The notes beneath the pieces are model-generated. The model ran no database searches. It worked only from the letters and a program-made list of their open reading frames with translations, and had not been told where the DNA came from. DNA of 64,000 bases from Salvelinus alpinus. Taxonomy: Eukaryota; Chordata; Actinopteri; Salmoniformes; Salmonidae. The translations under genes and the position numbers were made by a program. Of the stretch, positions 24,601 to 36,785 are shown one piece after another. The DNA is taken from positions 13,756,612 to 13,820,611 of the forward strand of contig NC_092094.1 in the NCBI RefSeq assembly GCF_045679555.1, given 5' to 3'. The first letter of the stretch is position 1. Each line of letters opens with the position of its first letter.

Positions 24601-25061
24601 GGTATACACTGATTTATAAGGCCATATTGGGTAAAATGCCATTTTATCTGTTCTTTTTCAGTCAGGTCGGTAAATAAATATAAATGACGGTCCCATTCTC
24701 ATTTGCTTCTAACAGTACCAAAAATTAGAACAGGTCATGGTAGAAATAGTTTTAGTTACTTATCCCCGTGGTCCTGGAATTCTCTCCTGAACATTTAAAA
24801 ATTTGATGATCTAGTTTTGTTGGTGGAGTTTAAACACTTGATCGATGTATATATGATAGAAGAGTGTAATTGTCTTTAGGACAGCTGTTTTTAGTCAAGA
24901 CTTTTGTGTTTTTAACGTAATATGTAATTTTTGTAGTGTATGTGTGTTTATAGTTTTGTTTAATGTTGTGTTAGTGTATGTAAGTTGTTTTGTCTGAAAC
25001 GTGTTCCCCCTGCTGCTATTGGACCAGGTCCCTGTATAAATAAAATAAAAATAAAATAAAA
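21640..25061 (+). mobile_element. Decayed CR1/L2/Rex1-like LINE with a 2A-like motif
   Basis: An N-terminal frame (21673-22134) carries GDVEVNPGP and then an apurinic endonuclease start (HVNIRSLLPKFALF; VLAVSESWL; GGGVAIYC). The endonuclease continues at 22228-22632 (LLSDLNWDM; DFILTNSPS; SDHCLIACIHNG). Reverse transcriptase follows in separate frames: KSSGLDNLD near 23190, FGFRAGHGCTSATLKVLNDI near 23470, FIDLAKAFDSVNHH near 23575, GVPQGSILGPTLFSVYINDV near 23740 and YTDD near 23840. The C-terminal part is at 24247-24579. At least four frame breaks make it inactive. The 3' end is an (ATAAA)n tail at 25036-25061. The 5' edge is uncertain. Confidence 0.9.
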
Positions 25062-27828
25062 CTATCTATAAAAATTTTAATAAGGGAAATTCCTGTATTA
25101 TTCTATGAATGAAGCGCTTTTGATGTATTGTTTAGGGGTTGGCGTGGTATCCAGGAAGAATGGCCTTGACACAAGACCTGTGTAGGGCCGTATTCTACAG
25201 TAACCTTGAACAGGCAGGATGTACTTGACAAGGTCTTTAACACTGAGATATTCTGATGACGTACAATTGACATTTTTTTATCACTCCGTACAAGCATTTT
25301 TTTGGAACAATGTCAATTTTCAAAACAGTAAATGCATTTTCAAAAGATAAATATATGAATCAAAACTATATTAGAATGTGAAAATTGCAAATACATTCAT
25401 CAAAAGAACACGACTGCCTGCAAAAAAGATCAACGAAATCATACTAATATATCGAGTCCAAGCAGACAAAACAGAAAGTTAGTCTGTCTTTTAAAATTCC
25501 CATGTAGATAGATACATTTTCTTTTGCAGTCACTAAATCATTATGATCAAAATTGGAAGTATTAATATTCAAAGGTGCAGAATTACTCTCCTTTCATGCA
25601 TATTTTACCAAAAGATTTCATACACATCAAAACAAATATTATTCCTGATAATTATTTTAATAAAAAATAAGCACATTGTGTGCTGGATTCATTAATCGGT
25701 ATCATCCCAATCCAAATCGATGTATTCAATACATAGGCTGGTTTGCTCATAGTTTTCTAGACCATTGGTGCACAGAAACACAATCCACAATAGAAATAAG
25801 GAAAGATGAATACAGTGGAGGAACACAACTGATATGAATTTATTGGCCTCAATCCACACCAAAGCTCTGTGATGGAAGGTCACAATGTTGGAGATGACTT
25901 CCGACTAACCCAAAGTTACTTAGAACTAACCCAACTTCATTCTCTGCATCTATGCATGTCCACGATATTGTAACAAATAATAAACATTAGACAGTCCCAT
26001 TGCCTAGATATTTCCTATATTGTACATGGTATGACACTGATGGGATGATTTATAATTGTGTGCAGTAGTATTTACTGACTGCCGAAAACAGTTAACATAA
26101 GTGCACAAATTTCTCTTCTGATGAAAATAATGTCTTACTATTCTGTGAACAAAACACTTAACAGTGAATTTTGTATTCACTGATGACATTCGTATTTAAA
26201 GTTTTGCAAAAGGTGGTCTAAGATATGCAAGTCAGGTACAAAGCCAGAGGGGTACTCCAGGCCAAAATGCAGTTGGTGGTACAGTAATTGAAAAAGGTTG
26301 GGAACCACTGCTATAAACCGATCCACTGTAGATTTCAACACAAAACTGTATCAGTGTGGCAACTGTTTTAAAGGATAGGATCACCCCCCCCCCCCCCCTC
26401 CAATCCTCAGTTTATGAACCGTGCATTATATCCCAAGACTCAATTCTAATATCGCCTGCATTACGACCCGCTTCCTGTGTTTCCTATGGGACCAATCAAA
26501 TGTGGTGTTTTGCTGTGGAAATCTACAGATCAGAAGATGAGACCATAAAATCTGTGACGCAGAGAAAATACTGGATTTAAAAAAAAAAAACTTCCTCTGT
26601 GTGTGTTTATGTTGTTTATCAGGAAGATGGAGGAACAGTGTGGCATCGTTTAGTAGTTTGATGAGTTGTTTTCATTCAACAATGGCTTTTCTCCACTCTT
26701 CTTAATGACTCTCTTGATGTCATTATGGGAAGGGGAATTGGCAATTCTTTCATGTTATGTGTGAAGAAAAAAAAATCTGATTCCGAACATCACTCGTTAA
26801 TGTGTCCCATTCTTAAAACATAGTTTCCGATCTCAAGCAGTAACCCGACAACGAAGCCACGTCTTCCTCAGCCAAGCCTCTCTTTAAAAATCAATTGGTT
26901 GCACCCACTAACCCTCACTGGGTTATGTGAACACGTTGTAGCCTGTATTCTTTGATGTGAGTGTCTGGCAGGTAGCCTACAGTTCCATGTTGATCTAAAG
27001 AGATGGGAAGAGCGTCCAATCACCAGGTCAAAGAGCAGCAGAGGGAAAACCCCTTGAGAATCAGTGCTATGTTGTGAAGAAGAGCCTCCTCCTCCACTTA
27101 TAGATTGGCCTGTCACACCAACCATAACTCTGCTAGAACTAAGTGCTGGTGAAACAAAAACACAAGTGGTTGAAAACCGGTCCTGTCGAAATGAGGAATG
27201 GGTCCTTGATTGTTGTTTTCCTGTCTGGCAGATACTGTGTTCTAAATCAACCGCTAAATATGATATTATGTGCATTTGTAGACAATGCATTGGCTGTTTG
27301 TTATGACATTTCATCACATCTCATGATGAATTCATCCTGGGTCAAATGCTCACATTCGCCCTCCTGAACCCAGAATATAGCTATATCATATATTCTATAA
27401 AAAGAATATGTTATTTCACAATTCATAAGTTATTATGTAATAATAAAAACATATATGTGTGAGAGGTGAATCCAGAACAGGCTGTGCTCCAGAGCTGCCC
27501 CCATTTGGTTTTTAAAGGTATGTGTGGCCCCCAGTGGCCCTTGATTCGGGGGCTCCAAACAGATTTGGCCCCTCTTCCTGTTTCCTCTTTCCCAGTGTCC
27601 TCTCTGACTATGTCCCAAATGGAACCCTATTCCCTTTAAAGAGCACTACTTTTGACCAGGGCCCATACATGTAGGGGGGTGGGGCATTTTGGACTAAGCC
27701 TCTGTCGTCACCCCTGGAAGTGGACATTATGTTTGGTGAAAGTTGTCCCGCTCACTCTCTTTATTCTGGTAGCATCTTCACTATAGTGCACCATTAAGAG
27801 TCTGATATTAAATGTTACCAGACAAACC
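25062..27828. other. Intergenic spacer before lyve1
   Basis: AT-rich sequence with no supported exon. It includes a poly-C tract (about 26384-26398), a right end of a hAT-like repeat (GGTTGGGAACCACTG ending 26310, left partner not found), and at 27606-27670 a short salmonid repeat (CCCAAATGGAACCCTATTCC ... TTTTGACCAGGGCCC). The short open frames here look random. Confidence 0.5.
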
Positions 27829-30697
27829 ATGGCAAGGGTCTGGCTCTTTTCTTGCCTTCTGTTCACCATGGCTGTGTATGCACTGACTTTTGAATTCAAT
27901 CTCATTAAAGGTAAGGCACCTTTTTGGTTTGATGGGATTAAAAAAAAAAATTATCAATATGAAAGAAGGGATGCTGCAAATGTTTAGAGTTTCGTTGCAT
28001 TGTTATGGGCCCGGGCAATACTTATTTATAACCATTTTGATTACACTTCCCTGAAGCAATCAGAAATAATGCTTTATTACTTGTTATCAGCATGCATGAG
28101 CACCCATGTCTTATTAATGTGTTTATAATATGTCATATATTTCTATGTGGAATTTCTTTAATGGATGAAACATATTAAGTTATTTAGGATCATTTTTAGA
28201 TGATAGTAAGACATAACAAGTTATTCAAAGTCAACAACTTATGACAAGTCTTATAATGCATTACACATAGATCTATTTAAATAATAGTAATAATGTTTTT
28301 TTTGCAGTTTTCACTACTATTGTGTGTAGTCTACTCTTATTGCAATACATTCCGTCTGATGGATTTGATTTGTGCAGTTTTCCCTGAGGTTGGCAGAATC
28401 TCTGGAGTGTCCATGGTGTCTTACGGGAATCAATATGCCCTGAACGCCTCTCAGGCTAGAGCCATGTGCCTGTTCCTGAACATCACCATAGCGACCAGGG
28501 AACAGGTCCATACTGCTCAGCAACATGGACTGGAGACGTGTGGGTATGCTGAACACTGTAGGGTGGGGTGGTGGCAGAAATGTCCCACTGGGCACGTCCC
28601 CTTTTAAGGGACTGCAAATTGTGTATGTGTGCATATACAGGATGATGGAGGTAATAGACTTGTTAAATTACGTCGATAGTTCTACATGTTTAACCAAAAT
28701 AGTAAAACATTTATTTATATAAATTCCAAGAAGTAACAATTCCTGTAGTGTTAAAGTTGGAGATCTGTACCGTACATCTCCTAGAGACATTATACATTTG
28801 ACCAATACATTTGTAAAAAGCACAGCACAAATAAAACATCTCAGAGCAGGGTTAAATATCCGCTACAAAATAATATCTCATGTGTGGTCTTTCAAACAGA
28901 TATGGCTGGATAGATGAACAGATTGCAGTTATCCCTCGCATTGTGCAGAGCATGAAATGTGGCAGGAATAACATTGGGTTAATACCATGGAGAGCACCGA
29001 TAAACAAACCCTTTCATGTGTTTTGTTTCAATTTAACAGGTAACTTGTATATATATATAACTTGTATATATTTAATTATCATGCATGTTAAATTAACTAA
29101 AGCAAAGCATTGATCATAAACATGTAGCAATGAAAAATGCTTTTGAAAAATAGTTTGAATGTGCTTTACTTTAGAAAATGTACTTGTTGATGCCTTCGCT
29201 CACCCCATGCAGATTTAGAGAATCCTTTGGATATCACAACACCTAAAGTCCAGACCACAACAAAAACTATGACCACTACAACAGTCTCAACATCAGCACC
29301 AACTACTACCAAAACTGTGAAAAACAGGGTCAAGACAACACCTAAAGTTCCAGCACCTAAATCAACAACACAAGTCTCAAGATTGGCCCCCGCTACCACA
29401 ACAACGACCACTTACCTGGTCCAGTCAACAACCAGCTTCATCTCCACCTCTCCTCCTCCCTCCCCATCCCCCTCGTCCCTCCCTTGTCCCACTTCCCTCT
29501 CTCACTTACTTCCCACATCCTCTCGCTCTCCCCCCAGCTCTTTCTCTCCCTCATCTGCACCTCTCATCTCGTTTTTGTCTTTCACCTCTTCCTCCCTCGT
29601 TTCCTCTCCTTCTCAAAACACCTCCACCAACCACATCGAGAGCCCTGTCAGAGGTAGGTGGTCATCCTCAAATTGCTTTTTTTGTATTGTCAATTACATT
29701 TATGATCAGATTCCATTTTAGATTGTTATAATATATTTGACACACCTTTATCCTTTCAGCAATATCTACGGCGCTCCTCATCATTCTACTCTTGCTGGCT
29801 GCGGCAGTAGCAGTGTGTTACTACAAAACGTGGGTCTTATGTTTATATTGCTGTGTACTTACTTTGATCATAAGCATGTTATACATATTATACTATACGT
29901 TGATTATTAGGATTTTATACATGATTATACGTGAAGATATTTATAACTAACCCAAAATAGTTCATCTGTGTCGTTTACAGTGGAAGGAAATGAAGCATAG
30001 TAGGCAGAACAAGCAAAGAGGTGGGCAAAGCCAAGCACAAGATCCTAATGGCGCGTTGTAGCGTGTATTTGCATATTTCCGTTAGGGAACCTCTCCTCTG
30101 TGAAGTGCGCATGTGCACAAACTCATTTCGACCTTGCACTCCTTCTAAACAACGCAATTTAAAAAAACTTTGGCAAAGCGTCAAGTCTATAAAACGTAGT
30201 GCATTGTGTTCGTAACAGAGTTTAGTTTTGGGAAAAGAAAAATGTATTGAGATCAGATGTTTCATCGATGAGAAAACTGGCAGAATGTCGGCTCAGTTTC
30301 ACCTAGTTCCATCCGTGACTGGACTTTTTTCTCACTACCAAATTTGGTGGTGGGAAAATATACTAAACGGATGCTTCAGCTTTATACCCCCTTTGACGTG
30401 TCTGTGGTAAAAATGCACTATAACTGTTGGCGTAACATGTTACCATTTGCTCTTCTTCTCTCCATGTTTCCTTTAAATTTACTTCAAAGGACCAGGGGTG
30501 TTTTCCCAATCCAATTCTGGCGCAGAGGACAGCACAACTTGAAGGATGACATAGAGACTGAGATGTGGAGACACACAGACAGTGAGATGGATCTGCAGGA
30601 CCCACAACAGAGAGAAGGAGGAGAGGAGAATGGAGACAGGAAGTCCACCAGTGACATCATCGTCAGTAATCCAGAGACCACAACAAATGGCCCTTAG
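27829..30697 (+). CDS. lyve1: Lymphatic vessel endothelial hyaluronan receptor 1-like (Link domain)
   Basis: Six exons (27829-27910, 28378-28543, 28900-29039, 29213-29653, 29760-29829, 30490-30697) join in phase to 368 residues. Residues 1-20 are a signal peptide (MARVWLFSCLLFTMAVYALT). A Link domain spans about 30-128 with four cysteines in the usual places (MCLFLN, ETCGYGW, MKCGRN, VFCFN) and several N-glycosylation sites (NAS, NIT, NLT). A Thr/Ser/Pro mucin-like stalk follows to about 275. Then come a membrane helix (ALLIILLLLAAAVAVCYY) and a charged tail of about 70 residues ending NPETTTNGP. Family members bind hyaluronan at the surface of lymphatic endothelium. The match to LYVE1 rather than CD44 rests on the ETC-YGW / MKCG spacing, the single Link domain and the neighbour eif4g2, as in human 11p15. 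Which fish paralogue it is cannot be told. Confidence 0.88.
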
Positions 30698-31120
30698 TAG
30701 CAATATACAGCCATGTTGAGGGGGATTTACAGTGCTGAAAAAGACATTAGCAAAATATATTGTTGACTAACAGGAACAGCAGAAATAAGTATTAGGAACT
30801 GTACAAATAATAGTTTTCAGATAATGTTGAAAACAACAATGTTTCTGATAATTCAATGTCTTTTTTGTTTTATAAATGATTGTAAACAATCAAACAAAAA
30901 TATTTTCCTTTGCCTAGATTCACTGTCATCTATTTATTTCAGTTTTTTTATTGATTCATTTGATTTGTCTGTCCAACTTGTATTTTTTTTACAGTTTTAA
31001 GTCACATTTTGTTTTATGAGTTGCAGCAAAAAATGAATGCTATTAAAATGTTGATTTATTGGGTAGGGTCTAGTGCAGTGGTTTCCAACCAGGACTCCTG
31101 GGGGTACTTAGCCTATCCCC

Positions 31121-31276
31121 AGTAGTTCCCAACCAAGGGTACTAGGACCCCTGGGGGTACTTGGCCTATCCCCAGTAGTTCCCAACCAAGGGTACTAGGA
31201 CCCCTGGGGGTACTTGGCCTATCCCCAGTAGTTCCCAACCAAGGGTACTAGGACCCCTGGGGGTACTTGGCCTATC
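31121..31276. repeat. 53-bp tandem repeat, about 3 copies
   Basis: Units start AGTAGTTCCCAACCAAGG at 31121, 31174 and 31227. A diverged copy precedes them. The unit resembles the hAT end motif itself, so it may have grown from subterminal sequence. Confidence 0.9.
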
Positions 31277-31589
31277 CACAGTGTGTTCTTGAGAGGACTC
31301 GAGACCATAGGCTTACTGGTACAATGCACATGAGGGGGTACTTCCGAGGAACTCAGGGCTGGTGGTACAGTCAAGAAAATGCAGCTGGTGGTACAGTCAG
31401 GGGCATCATGCACCCCAAAAATCTGAGGGGGCACAAAGTACGTGAGGGTGGCTGGAGTTGGTTCGCATGGACCTAGTTAGATAAGTTTAGATTTGTCAAA
31501 CACCTGAAACAACTTTTTCCTGCAATCTACAGCCATAATCATTATGCTCAGTGCTTGACTTGGACTGAAATAGGTTCTGGTACTCATTA

Positions 31590-31785
31590 TTTATGTACCT
31601 TTATTTAACTAGGCAAGTCAGTTAAGAACAAATTCTTATTTACAATGACATCCTAGGAACAGTGGGCCTTGTTCAGGGGCAGAATGACAGATTTTTACCT
31701 TGTAAGCTCAGGGATTTCATCTAGCAACCTTTTGGTTACTGGCCCAACACTCTAACTACTAGGCTACCTGCCGCCCCAATTTTGG
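31590..31785 (-). mobile_element. tRNA-derived SINE inside the hAT element
   Basis: Minus-strand head GGTAGCCTAGTAGTTAGAGT near 31770 and the shared tail AACTGACTTGCCTAGTTAAA near 31605. Same family as the copy at 5450-5645. Confidence 0.8.
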
Positions 31786-32639
31786 TTGCAGGTACTTTTG
31801 AGCTAATATTCTATAAGAGGAACAGGAGCTCAAGCAGTAGAACATTTGAGGTGCCGGTGAGCTCCTGCGCTGATTATGCTTAATTCTATATATATATTTT
31901 TTAAACATTTTTCTGCATATCTAAGCATACATCTTGAGCTTTCTGTATCCTCCTGACTGGTGGTTCTTTTTTAAAAGAAACTACATATGGTTCTCTGCTA
32001 AATTCTGGGTAACAGAAAGGAATATGAGTCTTATTCAGTATGTTTAGTTATTGCATGCTTTTCTAAAGTCTACCAACCTTGCCATCAGGCATGCCAGCAT
32101 GCCAGGCATGCCAGCGAAGATAGTTAGACAAGCTAGTGAATCTAACTTAATTGATAGCTTGAAATGGCTTCTTGGTAGCTAACATTAGTTATGAGGTTGG
32201 GAGATTGGGAACCTAAATGGGCTTTCATAAAATTGCAAGGTGACTAGTAGTATTACAGAGAAACAAAACCAAAAAATTATAATTGTAAATTATTATTGTT
32301 ACAGGACAAATCTAAGGGGGCATGTCTCCCTGTGCCCCCTATGGGCATGATGCCTCTGGGTACAGTAACCTAAAAAGGTTGGGAACCACTGGCCTAGAGA
32401 ATACGTTTTGGGTTGGTGGAGACTGTTCCCTTACAAAAGAATATTGCAGTCAGAGTGCAGTATAACTACAGTTAGAGTGCAGTATACTGTAACTGCAGTA
32501 TGCTGAAAATACTGCAGTAATTTTGCAAGTAAGTACACTGCAGTTATTCTACAATTACTGCGTCCAAAATACCACAGTTGAATGCAGATTCTGCACTTTT
32601 ACTGCAGTTTCAAAAGGGCAATCGTTTTTTGTAAGGGTT

Positions 32640-33745
32640 GCGTTTCACTGCCATCTACTGGCAGGAGAGGCTTCTTTAATGAGTAAAGCCAGTGTGTCTA
32701 TGTATGAGGATGACTCAACACTATACATGTCAGCTACAACAGCGACTGAAATGACTGCAACACTTAACTAAGAGCTGCAGTTAGTTTCAGAGTGCGTGGC
32801 AAGGAATAAGTTAGACCTAAATATTTCTAAAACTAAAAGCATTCACTAAACCATAAACCTCAACTACATATTGTAATAAATCATGTGGAAATTGAGCAAG
32901 TTAAAGTGACCAAACTGCTTGAAGTAACCCTGGATTGTAAACTGTCACGGTCAAAACATATTAATACAACAGTAGCTAAGATGGGGAGAAGTCTGTCCAT
33001 AATAAAGTGTTACTTTACCTTCTTAACAACACTATCATCAAGGCAGGTCCTACAGGCCCTAGTTTTGTCACACCTGGACTATTGTTCAGTCATGTGGTCA
33101 GGTGCCACAAAAAGGGACTAATGAAAATCGCAATTGGCTCAGATCAGGGCAGCATGGCTGGCCCTTGGATGTACACAGAGAGCTAATATTAATAAAATGG
33201 ATGTCAATCTCCCCTGGCTCAAAGTGGAGGAGAGATTGACTTCATCCCTACTTGTATTTATGAGAGATATTGACATGTTGAATGCACCGAGTTGTAGCTG
33301 TCTGTTTGAACTACTGGCACACAGCTCAGACACCCATGCATACCCCACAAAACAAGAGGTCTCTTCACAGTCCCCAAGTCCAGAACAGACTATGGGAGGC
33401 ACACAGTACTACATAGAGCCATGACTAGATGGAACTCTATTCCACATCAAGTAACTGATGCAAGCAGTAAAATTAGATTTAAAAAAACAGATACAAATAC
33501 ACCTTATGGAACAGCGGGGACTGTGAAGCAGCAACACAACATAGGCACAGACACATGCATACGCACACGATAACATACACACATGTACACGTGGATTTTG
33601 TACTACAGATATGTGGTACCGGTGGAGAAGAGACCTTGTAAATGTATTGTAATTTTTTTTTAAATGGTATAAACTGCCTTAATTTTACTGGACCGCAGGA
33701 AGAGTAGCAGCAGCTAATGGGGATCCATAATAAATACAACCCGGT
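32640..33745 (+). mobile_element. LINE 3' fragment (reverse transcriptase C-terminus)
   Basis: Broken frames carry YEDDSTLYMSATTATEM near 32700, VTKLLEVTLDCKLSRSKHI near 32910, VLQALVLSHLDYCSVMWSG near 33050 and LPWLKVEERLTSSLLVF near 33215, the order seen in the C-terminal part of an L2/Rex-like RT. It ends with GGGGATCCATAATAAATACA near 33740, a familiar salmonid LINE 3' end. Only the 3' third is present and it has several stops. Confidence 0.85.
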
Positions 33746-33749
33746 GTTC

Positions 33750-33897
33750 GTACTGACGATTTTCGCTTTGCGCATGCCCACTAATATCTAGTGGTTACTA
33801 TACCCGGGAATGAACGAGTTCGAGGCAGAAAATAACTTCTCTCTTTGATCTTAATTATTCCGTATTAAAGTCGTTACGGAACTATCAGTCTGCCATA
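33750..33897 (+). promoter_or_regulatory. rlig1: Putative rlig1 promoter with NRF1-like site
   Basis: TGCGCATGCCC at 33769-33779 resembles an NRF1 site (consensus YGCGCAYGCGCR), usual in CpG housekeeping promoters. The start codon is only about 150 bp from a LINE end, so the core promoter must be very short or lie partly in LINE sequence. Confidence 0.45.
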
Positions 33898-36785
33898 ATG
33901 CGACGTTTCGGTTCTGTGCAACAAAAGATATCTTGTGTGTTTTTGACTGAGGTGAAAGAGGAACAATCCAGAAAACGCGAATGTCAAGTGAGTATGAGTT
34001 ACTGCAGTTAGCAGCTAACGTTAGATCGCTAACGTGCGTTGCTAACTAGTTAGCGTACGCCAGGTAAAATAACTCAAATTAACAGTTAGAATATATCCTA
34101 AATACTACTGTATACATGAATGGTTTTGTAGATTAATTTTGTATTTGTTTTCCTAATAGCTACGTTTTGTTATTATTCTTACTCTGCACCATAGTTAGGT
34201 GGATACTAAGCTAATGCTAACGAGCTAATACGTCAACACAGCAGCAGTTTATTGGTTAGTGATGCAGTCTGATGTTACCCCATTGAATGAAAACCAGAGC
34301 CATGTTCAGTACGAAAACGTGGAACGTTGCAGATAGAAATGCCATGACTAAAGCTGACGTGATTTAATATTATATATACCAAAGAGATGTTTGCTCTAAC
34401 TACATCATACATTTCTATCTCAACCTTGTCCCGTTGAACACGGCCCAGTTGAGCTCTTGAAATGTGTCCACTGTAAGGGTGATTTCACCATCTTCTCTCT
34501 TTTGTAGCACCAATATGAGGGGTTATGGCAGGGGAAACGGTGTTACAGAATAAACTGCTATTTATTCTGTTACCTATTATATTTACATGTTAATATTATC
34601 TTCTGATTACAATTATTCTCATCTTTTTACTAAATGCAATCTATTAGCCTCCAAAATGTAAGTTAGTATATCTAGCTGTCTGAAAACACATTCTGATAGA
34701 ATGGCTTGTCTTGCACAAAGTAAAAACCCAGAGTGGAATGTTAGAAAAAGATCTTGGTAACTTTCTAAACATAGCAATGTGATGGCAAGGAGAAGTCAAA
34801 TCACAAAATAGGTGAAATGAACTGGCAAAAGAGTTGAGTCCTCATTCAAAGGCAAGGGAAGTGTGAATAAAAAGAGAACAGTTATTTAGCTTTTTTTTTT
34901 TTTACCCCAGAGTTAGAGGAATATATGTGAGAACACCATAAGATGCACATATCTTTATGTATATTCTATGACAACAAACACATTTCAATTGATATGGCAC
35001 AATACAACAAAATATGACCATAGTTTTTAGGTTATGATTGATATATATATATTTCTAGCAACTTTGATTTACCGGTGACAACAAACACATTTCAATTGAT
35101 ATGGCACAATACAACAAAATATGACCATAGTTTTTAGGTTATGATTGATATATATATATTTCTAGCAACTTTGATTTACCGGTAGCTGCTTATAAAAGAC
35201 AGTCAGTTGCACTTACTATGCAGGAAATCTTCACCTTAATGATCTCGTGTGTAATGATATGTCCCTTTTCGCTATCTTTTTTCTAACAGCAATTTCAGGT
35301 TGTAGCCACCAAACATGTGAACCCTATAGCACTGGAATCGAATATTGACTGTGCACTTGCCACAGAAAAGCTGGATGGCACCTGCTGCTATGTTTCAATT
35401 TATAAAGGTGAGTGTTGAACTGCATAAATGAACACTGCATAAATTAACATTGCAGTCCACACACCTGGGCCTTTATGCCCTCGTTATGGAAAAAATGAAG
35501 TTCCGTCAATGAAATGTCTACACTGTAAATGGTTTCTTTCTTTTCCAGGGCAATCATACCTCTGGGCTCGACTAGATCGGAAGCCCACCAAGCAGGCAGA
35601 CAAGAGGTTCAAGAAGCATCATTATTCCCACAAAAGTTGCAAAGGTTTCACCTGGAATGTGAAAGAAGACTTTAAGACGGTTCCAGAGTCTTGGGTCCCG
35701 GCACACAGAGTTCAGCACCACAATGGACAGCCTGTACCAGATGACCACGGACACATCCCAGGTGGGACACACTATATATGGACACACTCCTCGAGCTGGT
35801 TTCCCGGACACTGATTAACCCTAGTCCTGGACTAAAAGGCCTGTCACTCACTCGCTTTTCACTATTTTCTATTTACAAACAGTATGTCCTTTATATGGGA
35901 ACTAAAATACTGATTGTACTTTCTCAATGTATGTTCAGGTTGGGTTCCAGTGGAGAAAGACAACAAGCAGTACTGTTGGCACTCATCTGTTGTGGACTAT
36001 GATGCTGGTGTAGCGCTGGTTCTGAGGCCCAGTGCTGAGAATGAAGACCTGCTAGAGATCACCATGGTACCACTGGCTGATCTCCTGGAGCAAACCCTGG
36101 AGCTTATTGGAACCAACGTCAATGGGAACCCATATGGTAAATGTGACATACAGTCCAAGTCCGCCACTGTACATGTACACATGCACTTCTGAACTGGCCT
36201 TTTAGCAAATCATCTACATATTGTGTCGTTTCTGACAGGGTTGGGAAGTAAAAAGCAGCCTGTCCACGTCCTGGTTGCCCATGGGAGTGTACACATCAGG
36301 AACCCTCCCCCGGTGGACTTCCAGCAGTTGTGTTCCTGGTTCCAGGACAGCCAGGAGGGCCGTGTTGAGGGCATCGTCTGGCACTGTAATGACGGGACCC
36401 TGGTCAAGGTAAGCACTCAAGAACCCACCAGAGGCTCCTATTATGCAATTAAATTGAGACTTGGACTGTGGTATGTCTTCAGATTTTCTTTCATCACATC
36501 ATAATGAAATTATGAAAAGTGTGTTATTTTGTTTCCTCCAGGTCAGGAGCTTTGACATTTAAGTGGTAAAACCAGTGTTTGTTTGTTTGGCTGTAGCTCC
36601 ATCGTCATCACCTGGGGCTGAGATGGCCGGACGGCGACACCATCCTGAACGCTCGGCCTGTGGTCGTCCACGTCGACGGGACCATACGAGAGTATCACAT
36701 CACCAGCAAGGACTTGTTTACATCTCTATCTCAGTTAAACGGACATCGTTTCAGCAGACTGCAGGACATCCAGTTTGACCCTTAA
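33898..36785 (+). CDS. rlig1: RNA 5'-phosphate and 3'-OH ligase 1 (C12orf29 homologue)
   Basis: This enzyme seals RNA 5'-phosphate and 3'-hydroxyl ends through auto-AMPylation on a lysine; in human it is RLIG1/C12orf29, linked to RNA repair under stress. Six exons (33898-33987, 35290-35407, 35549-35761, 35939-36136, 36239-36408, 36597-36785) give 325 residues, the same length I recall for human. The nucleotidyltransferase motif I is TEKLDGTC with Lys57 at the expected position. Other conserved blocks are [58 protein letters not shown] and [20 protein letters not shown]. The C-terminal third ([14 protein letters not shown]) is more diverged. The frame is intact. It is tail to tail with cep290, as in human. 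Confidence 0.95.
34970..35183. repeat. Exact 107-bp tandem duplication
   Basis: 34970-35076 and 35077-35183 are identical by eye, each running from GACAACAAACACATTTC to TTTACCGGT. Located in rlig1 intron 1, 107 bp before exon 2. The identity suggests a recent event or an assembly artefact. Confidence 0.92.

Larger units (their letters stand above)
31076..32391. mobile_element. Non-autonomous hAT-type element
   Basis: Left end CAGTGGTTTCCAACC and right end GGTTGGGAACCACTG are inverted repeats. The flanks GTCTAGTG (31068-31075) and GCCTAGAG (32392-32399) match at 6 of 8 sites. Inside are a 53-bp tandem repeat near the left end and an antisense SINE (31590-31785). No transposase is visible. It starts about 370 bp after the lyve1 stop. 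Confidence 0.78.

Noticed and set aside
26868-27317. Minus-strand 149-codon frame in the lyve1 upstream spacer
   Set aside because: No known motif, no splice partners, ordinary composition; taken as chance.
29166-29411. Minus-strand Val-rich frame
   Set aside because: Shadow of the Thr-rich lyve1 stalk exon.
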